From Crotalaria pallida (Eukaryota > Streptophyta > Magnoliopsida > Fabales > Fabaceae), in the NCBI GenBank assembly GCA_037953625.1, contig CM075651.1:160465501-160529500 (forward strand): a stretch of DNA of 64,000 nt, in the 5' to 3' direction. Position numbers and translations under genes: made by a program. The notes under the pieces were generated by a model that saw nothing but the letters and a program-made list of their open reading frames with translations, ran no database searches and was not told where the DNA came from. Shown in pieces: positions 20,178-31,505 of this stretch (its first letter is position 1; every line of letters begins with the position of its first letter).

Positions 20178-20319
20178 TAATTTTAAAATATTAGACACTT
20201 CTATTTGATGACGCTTGTATTCATGGTCAAAATGTCAAATACATCACTACGTCTATAAGAATGTACGGAAGATAATTTCATTAGCTGTGTTTCAATTCGT
20301 TAGTCAACTTCCTAACTAG

Positions 20320-20895
20320 ATTCACTTAGAAAGTTCTTATTTATAAGTCATATTCTAGAAGGAATTTTTGGTTCTATCTATAAATCACTTTGTATTTTCT
20401 AGGAGACATTTATTGTTATTTTATCTTATTTGCCCTTTCCACATTAATGTGAAGTACTCTCTCTGGTCCTATATATAGGACATATTCTAGAAGCAATCTT
20501 TGGTCCTACATATAAGACATTTTATATTTTCTATGCATCATTTATTGCTTTTTCTCTTTTTTGCCCTTATTAAATGCTTTGACTATTTATGTGTTTTTTG
20601 TTGTTCATTAATGAGTGTGAATTTTTCAAGAAAAGTTGAGAGGGTAAAATTGTAATGTTACAATATATTCTCATAGAATTCATAAAACTAACTACTTTTC
20701 TTGGTCCGAGGAATATGGTTAACTATGTCCTATATATAGGACCGGAGGGAGTAATACATTGTGAAATTCCCAATGCAAATTAAGAGAGTAAGATTGTAAT
20801 GTTGAAATATTTTTTTAAAGTTTTAAGAAACCTAACTACCCTCCTTGGTCTGTGTGATAAGGTTAAGTATGTCCTATAAATGAGACCAGAGGGAG
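20320..20895. mobile_element. Older B-type MITE, interrupted by a younger B-type copy
   Basis: The left half (TAAGTCATATTCTAGAAGGA and following) and right half (GGTTAAGTATGTCCTATAAA to GAGACCAGAGGGAG, then TA at 20896-20897) are diverged B-type sequence. They are separated by the intact B element at 20457-20751. The left terminus is degraded, so the start is approximate. Confidence 0.65.
20457..20751. mobile_element. Stowaway-type MITE, family B (295 bp), nested, reverse orientation
   Basis: Ends CTCTCTCTGGTCCTATATAT and ATATATAGGACCGGAGGGAG with TA flanks. Reverse of the copies at 2370 and 2715, with the same 295-bp length. Confidence 0.87.
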
Positions 20896-20897
20896 TA

Positions 20898-21343
20898 ATT
20901 TTCAACAGCCCATGGATCTGGTACCCGTCCTACATGCTCGGCACTATAGCTGGAAAGACCCAATTGAAGAGCGGAGAAATTTGAACACTACAAATTGGTA
21001 AATTATAGCATGTTGTGCAAAGTCAAGGCACCAACTGTAAGACCATTTTTATAAACCGTATGATTGTTGATACATTAATCGATTGGCTGAGATTTTGTAT
21101 TCCCAATGCTTCCAACCTATGAATGAGAGTTGTAACAAGTGGGTGTAATTTCCTTACTTTTTCCGTCCCATGTGTATAATCTCCGTCCCGTTTATTTAAC
21201 AAAACTTGTTACGTGTATTTAACTAACAATTATTAATTTAATCACTGCAAATAGATGTATGATTAATTGTATAAATATATTAATATACAATTCTTAAATG
21301 TATGATTTATTTATCTAACAATTATTAATTTAATCACAGCAAC
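20898..21343. other. Spacer without recognised features
   Basis: AT-rich. Two short CCGTCCC phrases near 21160 and 21190 may be MITE debris. No coding frame. Confidence 0.3.
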
Positions 21344-21361
21344 TAAAATTTTTTAAAGTTT

Positions 21362-21572
21362 TTTTGTCTGAATTCCATGTGGAACCATCAGTATCCCTGA
21401 GAGTATCGTTAATACCAGAGAGCTCTTGAGACTAATCCGGAACGAGTTACGTGGCTGGCTCTCATAGCGGGATGTTTTTAGTGCGAATCGAACACGGGAC
21501 TACTAGCCCACCTGTATCACATTCTCAAGATTTCAGTTGGGACCTTACACCAACTGAACCAAACCTCGTTGG
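21362..21572 (-). mobile_element. SINE (minus strand) with 18-bp TSD
   Basis: Reading the minus strand, the head lies near 21570 and the B-box-like CGTGTTCGATTCGCACT lies near 21480-21500. The T-rich tail is at 21362. Exact 18-bp duplication TAAAATTTTTTAAAGTTT at 21344-21361 and 21573-21590. It is a different family from the SINE at 13290. Confidence 0.82.
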
Positions 21573-21639
21573 TAAAATTTTTTAAAGTTTGAAATATATT
21601 ATATAATTACACACATATATATAATACTTAATATATTTA

Positions 21640-22103
21640 TCATTTTCAATTTTCAATGACATTAATTACTTATTTTTTACAAGCACCCCTATTTGCTCAA
21701 TAATCTCTCGAAAAAACACTACATTAGTGGTCTTAAATATAAGAAAAAATTAACTAACTTTCTATTCTCAATACAATCATTCCTAAAATATCCTTATAAA
21801 GTGATTGAATCATTTAATTTTTGTTTCATTTCCAATACAAGTTTATTAATAGTCTACTTTTTTATGAATTTGAGAAAATTAAATGTATCTAATTATTTTT
21901 CTTAATACCTGTGCCGGTAGTTGTTTTTGCTAATAAACAAAATTGGAGGGAGTACATTTTAGATTCCCAATAATAATTATAAGGGTTCTTTTGAAAAAAT
22001 ATACCAAATATTTACATTTTCAATATCACTAATAATGTTAAATAATTTTCTTAAAGGGTGTGAAAAAATAGTCAAAGGAATTTATAATAAGGACCAAAAA
22101 GAG
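21640..22103. mobile_element. Diverged E/D-type MITE interrupted by another Stowaway-type MITE
   Basis: The flanks (CAATGACATTAATTACTTAT on the left, ATTTTCAATATCACTAATAA to GACCAAAAAGAGTA on the right) form one diverged Stowaway-type element. The inserted element runs from about 21700 and ends AAAATTGGAGGGAG before TA at 21953-21954. Both left boundaries are approximate. Confidence 0.5.
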
Positions 22104-22945
22104 TATAAGATTTTCTTATCTTCAACCTTTAGAATTTAAGATGAAAAACTTAATAAATTAATTTTGCATTGAATAAATAAAAATTTAATATTTTGAAAGA
22201 AAAAAAAGTCTTAACTTCCCAATATGTTTTTATTTTTTATTTTTATCTTTTATCCATAACCCTTAAACAAAGCCGAAAATATATAACAAGATTGGACCAA
22301 ACAATTAAAAAAAAAGGTTTGTATACAATACTCGTTCAAAGTAGAAAGTGGATAAGTTTCTATACTCATTGCTTAATCAATGGATGGTTTATTTCAAAAA
22401 TATTGGAGGGTTAGGATTGGTGACTTGCTATCTGTATGCAAATTGTGTCATGAAAGCTTTATCAAAAGCTTACTTCCTCGATTTCAAAGATAATACTCTA
22501 AATTTCAATGATTTTTTTCCTAATTATATTTTTTTTATTATAATTTATTTTTCATCTTCAATCTCTCTTCAATCTATGTTGCAATCAGATATTATCTATT
22601 TCAATACCATTGACAATATTAACTATTCCTTCTAATCCATAAATTATGTTCACTTAGCCATTTTACTTATGAAACGAAGGAAGTACTTTTTTTTAATAGA
22701 GCACTATGAAACATGGGTACTCCTCTCCCTTTTTTTTTTAAATATATTATTAAACACTTTCTTCCACCTCCAGCAGGTTGACCCGTCACCAGTTGGCACA
22801 CAACCGGGTCTGGAAAACGCATATCTCAATTAATCTCATATTAGCTCACAAGTTTTATGCCATCTTAATTAGAAAACAATGTCTAAGAGATTAAACAAAG
22901 AAACCCCAAATTTTATGAATATTTTCATGTGAAACAAGCTTAATT
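22104..22945. other. AT-rich spacer; faint MULE-MITE trace at its left
   Basis: 22110-22150 (AAGATTTTCTTATCTTCAAC, CCTTTAGAATTTAAGATGA) looks like one worn end of the GGGTTTTCTTAACC family. The rest has long frames only because it is AT-rich. No gene recognised. Confidence 0.3.
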
Positions 22946-23059
22946 ATCGTGAAAGATTTCGCCATTGACGAGCACTGTGCAAGCTCTAATTCTCGTGATT
23001 TACTTCCCAATATTCAATGCGTTTTGTTTAGTATAAGATTTAGAATATGTTGGAATCAG

Positions 23060-23165
23060 AGTTCAAATTTGTTGCCCCACTGCTGTGTCAATAGCACCTG
23101 CCGCCATATCAAGAGGACTTGTCATCGTGTCGAGAGCACCCATCGCCATGTCTGCAACTACCTTT
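23060..23165 (-). pseudogene. Possible coding relic, minus strand
   Basis: Read on the minus strand it gives KVVADMAMGALDTM, then TSPLDMAAGAIDTAVGQQI and a stop. The unit DMA-GA-DT occurs twice, which is unlike random AT-rich sequence. No start, no recognised domain, no continuation in frame. It may be a fragment of a captured exon. Confidence 0.25.
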
Positions 23166-23169
23166 GAGC

Positions 23170-24700
23170 TATGAGATAATGAGCTGCGCCAGATAAATGA
23201 GTTTTGTTAGGTGATTCAACTATAACATGTTGAATGTCTCTGAGATTCATTAACCTTTTGAACCCCATGAACAAGCATTGTAGTGGATGATTCATTCGTT
23301 CCTTGAGGGTCAAAAAGGTAAAAAAAAACAATGAAAAAATAAGTAACCTGTTGAATATACGCACAACCGGATGCAATGGGTGACAAACAATTAGTATAGG
23401 AACTCATCCATTTTGGATGAATACAGTATAAGGACCCTAAAAAAATAATATTGTATCATAAAGTTATAAAGAAAAAAATGTTAAACATACGTGTGAAGAA
23501 CAGTGAGTGAGGTTCTCTTATAACAATGACGGTGAGTAAAATGGATGAGTTAGGGTAATGAAAATTTTTCAGTTTAAATATTCACAAGTTTCAGGCGGTA
23601 AAATCAGTAATAATAGGTAAATTTTGGGCACCACTCATGGGCCTTTGACCAAGAGCACCATGCTATAACGCATCCTACAAATTCGAAATGAACTCCATTT
23701 TAAGTGTTAAAACTCTCTTGTATCTTTTCCCAACTAAATTGGCCTTCACTCCAAATGAATTTTGTAGAGACCAAATGGTTTCCCACTATATTTTTTTTGA
23801 GTAAAAAATTAAATTGATCATAAATTAAAAATTGATAGCTAAATTGATCAAATTAATATAAGGGATATCAAATTCCCTAAATTAATTAAATTAGAGAATA
23901 AAAGTGCAATTAAGCCTTTTAGATATTAAATCAAAAACGTTAACACAACACGAGTCAAATCTAAAGGGCTTAATTATGTTACAAGTTCCTGAAGTTTGGG
24001 GTACTTTTGTCAGATACCTTTATTCTTATTTTTTCAATGTCCAACTCCCCGAAGTTACTTCTGGGTTTGTCATATACCTCACTATCAATTCTGACCAATT
24101 TTGCTCATATGCAACATTGGAATCGTAGTGAGACGCAAGAGGTTAAGCACGTGGTGTATCGTATATAACCGGTAATATATGCTTATTGAACCAATAACCG
24201 GCAAGGATAATGTTGGACTCCAATTATTTTTTCATGAATATATTAGATAAATATAGTAATGGATGAATTTTAACTTATTAACTCATTTTTATCAATAAAA
24301 AGTTGGGGTATCGTATTTTTCCCATGTATCTCACGAATCTATTAGCTAGTAGTATATGTACAATAAGTAATGGAGATATTCTACAAGGTATTTTATTTTT
24401 GTGTGATTTTACTACATCTGTGTTTATATATAAGATATTTTTGAGACTTTTATTTTGTTCCTATTTATATGATTCTATACCAATTTTAATGATAATTAAT
24501 TATTTATTTCTACAAACATCACAATTTACTTAACACTTTTTAGATTTGTAATACTATTGAAAATACTTATCAAATATTCACATTTTTAATACAACTAACT
24601 AAATAACCAACTTTTTTAAAAAACATGAAATTTACCAAAAAAATCTTATATATAAAGATAAATGAAATATATTTTTTAATTGTTATTAATTATTAGGTCA
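23170..24700. other. Gene-free AT-rich sequence
   Basis: Contains phrases such as CCTGAAGTTTGGGGTACTTT (about 23991) and GGGTTTGTCATATACCTCAC, which resemble the repeated arms of MULE-like foldback elements. I cannot define both ends. No coding frame recognised. Confidence 0.3.
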
Positions 24701-24727
24701 AATACAAATAGTCTTAACAAGTAAGAT

Positions 24728-24897
24728 ACCAACGAGCTGTTGGTGCAGTGGTGCTAGGGGCTGCATTTGGTAGGGCGAACCACGGTTCGATCCCCCGCAA
24801 CAACGTTGGGAGAGGAGTAAAACCTTAACCCCGGGACCCCCCTCGAACTGGATTAGTCGACCCAGTGGGCCGGATACCTGGGTGCAAACCAAAAAAA
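24728..24897 (+). mobile_element. SINE, tRNA-derived, with 18-bp TSD
   Basis: Starts ACCAACGAGCTGTTGGTGCA (A-box region GTGCAGTGGTGC), B box CACGGTTCGATCCCC, ends GGATACCTGGGTGCAAACC plus A8. Exact 18-bp duplication AGTCTTAACAAGTAAGAT at 24710-24727 and 24898-24915. A second copy is at 55358-55528 on the other strand. Confidence 0.92.
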
Positions 24898-25127
24898 AGT
24901 CTTAACAAGTAAGATGGCAGAAGCCATTGTCAATTTGTCATCATTTTACTGTACTAGGAATTCTGATCTGGTTAAATATTAGTATTTCAATATTATTAAC
25001 AAAATTAACTCAAATTTTTTTCATAAAAATAATTTTTTCAAAAAAAATATATTATATTTAAAACCGAAAAAAATAAAATCTAAAAAAAAAACTTGGACCA
25101 AACAGCAGATAGAGCAATAATTAAAGG

Positions 25128-26029
25128 TAGGGGTGTAAGTGATCCGGTCCGAGACCATGAGACCGGTCGGATCGGACCGGACCGGACCGAAAAATACAAT
25201 CCGGTCTGGTCTCATGGTCCGGTCCGGTATCAAAATTTTTGGACCGTTGTCTCATGGTCCGATCCACGGTCCCAGTGTTTTTGGGACCGCTCAGACCGGA
25301 CCGGACCGAATAAATAAAAACCTAACTCTAAGATCAGATATTCAGATGGATAGATAGATATAACAGCTGCATACATGGACAAGAAGGCATCTATCTCCCT
25401 TTCATTATGCGTTTCTGTGCTCATTTGTTATCTCTCTCTCTGCCTCTCACTTCACCGCCGCTCGCCGCTTGCGATCTCCCTGCTCTAGCCGTCGCTCGCG
25501 GTCGCCCTCGCTCTCGCCGTCGTGGTCTCCCTTCTCCCTGCCGTTGCCGTCGCTCGCGGTCGCCCTAGCTCTCGCCGTCGGTGTCCCTCTTTCTTCCTCT
25601 GATTCCACCAGATCGGTGTCCCTCCAGTGTCCCTCTTTCTTCCTCCGTTTCCACCAAATCGCCCTCTTTCTTCCTCCAATTCCACCAGATCGGTGTCCCT
25701 CTTCCACCAGATCCGATTCCACCAGATCTATGTCTGTCTCTCCCTCTTCCCTTCGATCCGATCCGTCGCCGCCGCCTAAGAACCAAGCAGCTCCTGCTGC
25801 TGCTGCAAGAAGAAGGCTGCTCGAAGGCTACAAGTGAAAAACGCAATTTCAAAAAAAAAAATAAAGACCTTTAACCATGATGGTCTAAATGGACCGGTCC
25901 GGACCATTATGGTCCGGTCCGGTCTTTGCATATAAAAAACGTTGAGACCGGACCAGACCGGACCACCTTAATTTAATCGGTCCGGTCCCTAAAGTCCATT
26001 AAAGACCGGACCGGACCGTTACACCCCTA
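25128..26029. mobile_element. hAT-type non-autonomous element (902 bp) carrying a GC-rich gene-like insert
   Basis: Terminal inverted repeats TAGGGGTGTAA...TTACACCCCTA, flanked by an exact 8-bp duplication ATTAAAGG (25120-25127 and 26030-26037), as expected for hAT transposition. Both subterminal regions are packed with GGACCGGACC-type repeats (25140-25315 and 25885-26015). Such subterminal repeats are where hAT transposases bind. Between them, about 25440-25830 is GC-rich, out of character with the window, and looks like a captured gene piece. No transposase is encoded. Confidence 0.85.
25440..25836 (+). pseudogene. Captured GC-rich gene-like fragment inside the hAT element
   Basis: CT-rich then CG-rich sequence, with internal repeats of CGTCGCTCGCGGTCGCCCT (about 25491 and 25548) and repeated TCCACCAGATC and CCTCTTTCTTCCTCC phrases. 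It resembles a plant 5' UTR plus first exon. A 122-codon plus-strand frame (starting MRSPCSSRRSRSPS, ending RRRLLEGYK) is open but low in complexity, and other frames are open too. A run of A follows (25848-25859). The source gene is not recognised, and expression is doubtful. Confidence 0.45.
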
Positions 26030-26059
26030 ATTAAAGGTGTGCAATTTGCAAATGTGAGA

Positions 26060-26320
26060 AATGAACAGTAAGACGGGAGAGAGAGACAGCTCTACAACAC
26101 AATTACTACTACATAGTACATACAGATACAGAGTACACTACAACTGTTCTCTTTCTCTCAAGTCTCAATCTCTCTCTCTCTATAGTCCGTACCGTAGTCT
26201 CTCTTTCAGTCTTTCTGTTCTTCATTTCTACCTTTCTATGCATCCATGGCTCCGCCTTCCATCACCCCCTCCCTCTTCGCTTATGCTTGGGAATGGAATT
26301 AACAATTTTAAATAACAATC
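26060..26320 (+). pseudogene. Orphan gene 5' end: CT-rich leader and short ORF
   Basis: Has the look of a plant leader (GTTCTCTTTCTCTCAAGTCT and a CT run near 26170). It is followed by ATGCATCC, then ATGGCTCCGCC at about 26246, which encodes MAPPSITPSLFAYAWEWN before a stop. No downstream exon is visible. Probably the 5' end of a gene whose body has been lost or displaced. Confidence 0.35.
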
Positions 26321-26329
26321 TTCAATAAT

Positions 26330-27170
26330 AAAACTTATATTAAAACAATTTAAAAAAAACTTACATTTTTGACCGAAAAGAAAATATATTTAGTATATAT
26401 TTTAAGAATATTTAAAAAAAAATAGATTTTATGGAAAAACGAGTTGCTAACAAATTTGGGGCATGATAGTTTTAAAGGTGTTTATATATATATATATATA
26501 CTTATTAAAATATTTAATTTGTTCAAAATACACTTGAAAAAACGTTAGGGCATTGGTTAACATTTTTCATTCTTTAACAATTTTCTATGAGTTTAAAATA
26601 ATGTCCAATGTAATTTTTTCAACCCAGTTAAGAGTAACTTTTGCGTTGAAAAATCAATTTTGGCCCAAATTAAATTTGCTCCAAACATGCTCTTAACCAT
26701 ATTATTCGAATCAAGAAGGGTTGTTATAATTTTTTTTTTATTTTAACATTATAATTTTACTCTTATAATTTGTATTGAAAATTTCACAACGTATTGATTC
26801 ACTCTAATAAGCAAAGCACAACTAAGATAAAAGTATAAAACATCAATAAATGTCTCTTATATAATACAAAGTGACTTATAAATAAAAACAAATAATACTT
26901 TTAGGAAGTGATTTATAAATAAAACCGAAAGAAATATATTATATTTTTATTTTACATTTTTATTTATATCTTTGTTTTTTATCTCTTTTTATATGAAGGC
27001 ATGGATCACTTTTTTCTCATCTCTTTTTAGCTATGTCTTCGTACAACTTTTACACCTTAAAATAAGATATAGAAATATAGTCATTTTTCATTCCCCGATC
27101 TGTATTGCCTCTATCGCTGCCCTTTTGCTACCCTCCTCCCCATCCCCACAACTCTTAAATCAGAAAACCA
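26330..27170. other. AT-rich spacer with worn MITE phrases
   Basis: 26690-26935 follows the order of a B-type MITE interior (TTCGAATCAAGAAGGGTTGT, AACATTATAATTTTACTC, AAGTGACTTATAAATAAAAA) without ends. No gene. Confidence 0.35.
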
Positions 27171-27183
27171 CTGAATTGCTTTA

Positions 27184-27186
27184 TAT

Positions 27187-27218
<32 letters not shown>

Positions 27219-27228
27219 ATATATATTA
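27184..27228. repeat. TA microsatellite
   Basis: Two adjoining TA runs interrupted by TATTATA. Confidence 0.85.
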
Positions 27229-27315
27229 TTTTAGGGAATGTATCGCATATTCATTAAAGCCAAATGAGTATGTAAGGATGGAGGGTCACGATTTACACCT
27301 CCCTCATCGGATATA

Positions 27316-27497
27316 CTACCTCCCGTCTCAATTATAATAAAAAAAGAATTAATTTCACACTTATTAAATGATACAACCACTTTATTGAGTTATTTTAGGA
27401 ATAATTGTATTGGGAATAGAAAGTTAGTTAAATTTTGCTTTTATTTGAGACCAGAAATGAGATGTTTTTAGTTGCTTATAATTGAGACCAGAGGAAG
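27316..27497. mobile_element. Internally deleted A-type MITE
   Basis: Starts CTACCTCCCGTCTCAATTAT after TA, keeps CACTTATTAAATGATACAAC and the 3' portion, and ends AATTGAGACCAGAGGAAG. About 100 bp shorter than full A copies. Confidence 0.6.
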
Positions 27498-27499
27498 CA

Positions 27500-28670
27500 G
27501 GAAGTAAAGCATTGAACCATTTTTGGCTCAAATGGGCTGGTTATTTTTACACTAACTGGGCTGAAAATTGGTTGATGGGCTTTCATATATAATCTGGGCC
27601 AACTCGCCAACCAATGGTGTGATAATTTTAGGGTTTAGGCAATAGGTTCAGAGGAGTAATGTATAATAATTTTTTTTAGTTAATTTTTTTTTAAGGTACT
27701 CATTCATATAATTAAGTGTTTAATTTTTTATATTGTCAGGTATTTTTTTCGAATAATCTCTTAACAAAATATCTTATATTTACAAAAATGAAGATCAAAT
27801 CCACAATCACTCACTTAAATAATGTACCAAATTTCTAACCAATTGTATTAGTCTGTCTCGATTAATTGCTCAGCTGGATGAGATATATATATGGCTGAAG
27901 TGCCTACCCCAGCCAATGCAATCGCCTATTTTAATTTTGTTTTATCTTAGACGATTTTATACACCAAATTTAATGCAATTAACATATTTAGTCATTTTAA
28001 TATTTAATGTAAAATTAGTTTTTTCTTATTTGAAAGTTTTTTTATTAATAATATTAATTACTTATTTTTTTTATAAATATTCATGTTTATTCAATAATTT
28101 TCAGAATCTCAATAATAATTATAAAAATAATTTTTAAAAAAATTTATCAAATTTTAATATTTCCAATATCATTATTAAAATTATTAACTCTTTTCTTAAT
28201 TTCATTCAATTTTAAAAAGTGTTTATAGTAATAGTGTAATACATATATTAACAAATTGATTGATACATTTCGTTGCAGCAAGATATATAATGCTTTTTTG
28301 ATTTTAAATGTAAGTTTATTTTGATTTTTTTATTTTTTAATGCCTTCTTCGTTTCTTATTATAAGTTAATTTTTTTAAAGTGTTTTTTATTTATTATAAG
28401 ACATTTTAGAATATCTAGATAATATTAAAAAGTTTATAAAAATATTATACATCCTTGATATTTTCCTATTATCACTCCATACTCTTTTTGCTAACTCACT
28501 CACTAAAAATATTTTTCTTTACATTAACCAATAAAAACATATTAACTTAAATTTAATTTTTAACTATAATACTAAAAAATAAATAAATTATAATTTAAAA
28601 AATAATAATTATGATCTTATTATTTTATTAGCTATACCAAATTATTGTACTGTACTAACTATATCAAACA
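27500..28670. other. Gene-free AT-rich sequence
   Basis: No coding frame or complete element. A few Stowaway-like interior phrases occur near 28370-28560. Confidence 0.3.
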
Positions 28671-28689
28671 TGCACTTAAAAATTAAATT

Positions 28690-29000
28690 CCATGGTGAAT
28701 GAATCCAGTGTCATGCGTAGATGGAGCTTTTAAAAGAGCTTTAAAGAAAAGAAAAGAAATGAAATACAGTAAAAGGTGCAGGCAGAAATAGGTGAAGCAT
28801 AGCTAGATAATTAAGTGACGCAGTAGCATTAGCATTAGCAACAGACAGCTAGCTATGGAATCAGAAGTAGTAGGAGACAGAAAGACCAGACAAGCAGAGA
28901 AGAAAAGCATAGTCAAGCTAAGCATAGATAGATCACAGATACATACAATGCAAGCAGGAGAGACTAGGGACTAGAGAGCAGTAGTAGAGCCATCAGCATA
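28690..29000 (+). other. Purine-rich (AG/AGC) stretch downstream of the SAP-type gene
   Basis: Contains repeats of AGCATTAGC, GAAGTAGTAGGAGACAGAAA and AAGCAGAGAAGAAAAGCATA, with a clear excess of purines on the plus strand. A comparable purine-rich stretch occurs in the SAP intron (33160-33380). No frame; function unknown. Confidence 0.35.
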
Positions 29001-29040
29001 TGTCTATCTCACTTTGTCCTTCATTCATTCTCTCTTTTTA

Positions 29041-30890
29041 AATAATACTATATATTATATATAACACCTACCTATTTATGAACTTGTCTTTAATTTTCAT
29101 TCTGTTCACTAATGTACGACACTTTTACATTTTCAGGTTATCGATCTTTTTTTTTACTATAATATTATTAATAATAATCTTTCAATTATTAATCCCTGAA
29201 CCTTACTTATTATGCTTGCAGTGTACTTTTTATTTATACTTACGTAGTGAACAGTATCTGTCATCAAGTTATTATAGAAACATGGTTACAACCAACAAGT
29301 CAAGTATGAAACCAGAATATTCGCTCCTGTACTTTTTTCTATCTGTAATGATACACGATAAATATATAGTAGTGTAGTAAATAACAGATTAAGATTTTTT
29401 TTTTTTAAACAATAGCTTAAGTTATCAAATATTTACATTTAAATAAAAATATATCTTTAGCGTAAATAAATTCAGAGAAATATATAAAAATTGTTGACAT
29501 CATGTATGCAAGTATTAAGAGGTTGATGAAGAGTTTCATACCCCTTCCTCCTATTTGTGTCTCTTAAAATGAATTCAATGGAACAGTGAACTTTCCTTTA
29601 CTTTGATTTCTAGTTGGAAAGGAAGGCGAACACATCTTAGAAAATAAAAAGTGTTACTCTCACACTTAAGAAATATAAGTAGGAAAGATATAAGAATAGT
29701 ACATAAAAGATGTACAGTAATAGAAAAAAAATGAATAAAGAATAAACATAATTGAATATGAAGGTGAAAAAAAAAAAGAAAAAATATCATTGTTCACGAA
29801 GAAAAGAGCTAGGAGTCATTGCCAATGAAACTACAATTCAATTCTAGCCATCTCCATCAATTTTGTAGCTAAAGTTATTTCTCCAGGCTGGTTTAATTTG
29901 TCAATTCATAAAGTTCCTTTTTGTTGTTTACGTTAATGTCATCATCATCCTAACCCCACCCTAATGGAAAGATTGCAATCTTATTCATATGGCCAAATTA
30001 GGTATCAGTTTGTTAAAATTTCAGCGAAAAATCAATTGATAATAGGATTGGTAGTTAGTTTTTAAACCATATTACATTTTATGAAGTATGGATTTAAGAA
30101 TTTCTCTTCACGTAAGGATTACTTTTAAAATTTCATTTCAATATTAATCGGCAATATTAAAGTTTAATTTAATTTATGGGTCTTACTTCCATTAACCTAA
30201 ATTTGGACAGTAGTACATCAACCCATTAATAAATTATTGGTCAAGTGACAAATTAGGTCATATCATTATCATGCCAGTTTTTATTGATCAAAATTAAATG
30301 ATTTGTCATCCAACTATTGGTTTAATAACAAGTTGTTGTGTTATTATCCAAATTTTAATTGTAGGACAAAAATATTGTTAATTTATTTACTTTTCGGCTT
30401 GTATACACACGCCATCCTTTCATTAATTAATTGATTAGATATTTTGATATACGTAATAAGTATTGGTTACGATTGTTATTTAAGACCCGACATGGTCTCT
30501 ATAGTTTATGACTAATAAGGTCCTCATTCTGTTTTATAGGGCTGTATAAAAGGTGTACTGTAGTAGTTTAACTTTATCTTCTTTAATGCTGATATGGTTA
30601 TTTTATAAAATTCAATATAAAACTACAGTATTTTTTTATTCATAGCATCATCATTTTTGCCTTTAATCCCTCTTTTTTCACATAATAATATTGTAATATT
30701 AATTTTTACATCATTTAACTATATATACCCAACTTAATTACTCACAAAAGGGAGAGAGCAATAAGGAACAAAGTGTGCTTAAGGGAAAGCATTTGTAGTT
30801 TATCCAACTTCCAGCAAGATAGCCCCCCTTACTATTTATTGTATCATGCCATGATGCCCTAAAGTATGACAAAGTATTATCTATGATAAG
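29041..30890. other. Intergenic sequence
   Basis: AT-rich, without recognised gene or complete element. Confidence 0.3.
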
Positions 30891-30892
30891 TA

Positions 30893-31182
30893 TTCCCTCC
30901 GGTCCTATATATAGGTCACATTCTAGAAAGTTTTCTTGGTCCTAATTATAAGTCATTTTATATTTTATATGCATCATTTATTGATTTTTCTCTTTTTTGC
31001 CCTTATTAAATGCTTTGACTATCTATATGTTTTTTGTTATTCATTAATGAGTGTGAATTTTCCAAGAAAAGTTAAGGAGGTAAAATTGTAATGTTACAAT
31101 GTATTCTCATAGAATTCATAAAAACCAATCACTTTCTTTGGTATGTGTAATTCAGTTAAGTATGCCCTATAACAAGGAGGAG
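30893..31182. mobile_element. Stowaway-type MITE, family B, 3' of the SAP-type gene
   Basis: Starts TTCCCTCCGGTCCTATATAT after TA and ends CTATAACAAGGAGGAG. The interior is the reverse-orientation B type. It lies about 320 bp beyond the SAP stop codon and may fall in or just past the 3' UTR. Confidence 0.72.
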
Positions 31183-31505
31183 CAATGTTTACGTTAAAAT
31201 TCCTTGCTTGGGCCTTGGAAAGCCATCTATCTTTCATGTCAAACTGTTGGAGAACAGATGCTTTGTTCTAAAAGATCCCAGCCGAATAACCAAGTAATAG
31301 GAGTAACACATAGACAATTAACAACACTTACAACTAAATGACATAGGTAAACAAGGAAGAAAGGGTTAGATAATATATTATAGCTAGCAAGAGATGGGGG
31401 TGTGAATTTAGTGAGATAGGTACAAAATGGAATTGTAAAATTAGAATGAATGTGAGTCAACTAATATAACATAATATAATCCAATAATAATAATAATCCA
31501 ATAAT

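Noticed and set aside
22193..22635. Overlapping ORFs of 73 and 95 codons
   Set aside because: Extremely AT-rich, with Phe/Ile/Lys/Asn-dominated translations typical of non-coding sequence.
25447..25874. Several overlapping Arg/Gly- or Ser/Pro-rich ORFs in both directions inside the hAT element
   Set aside because: Low-complexity frames created by GC-rich repeats. No more than one can be the original coding frame, and none has a known domain.
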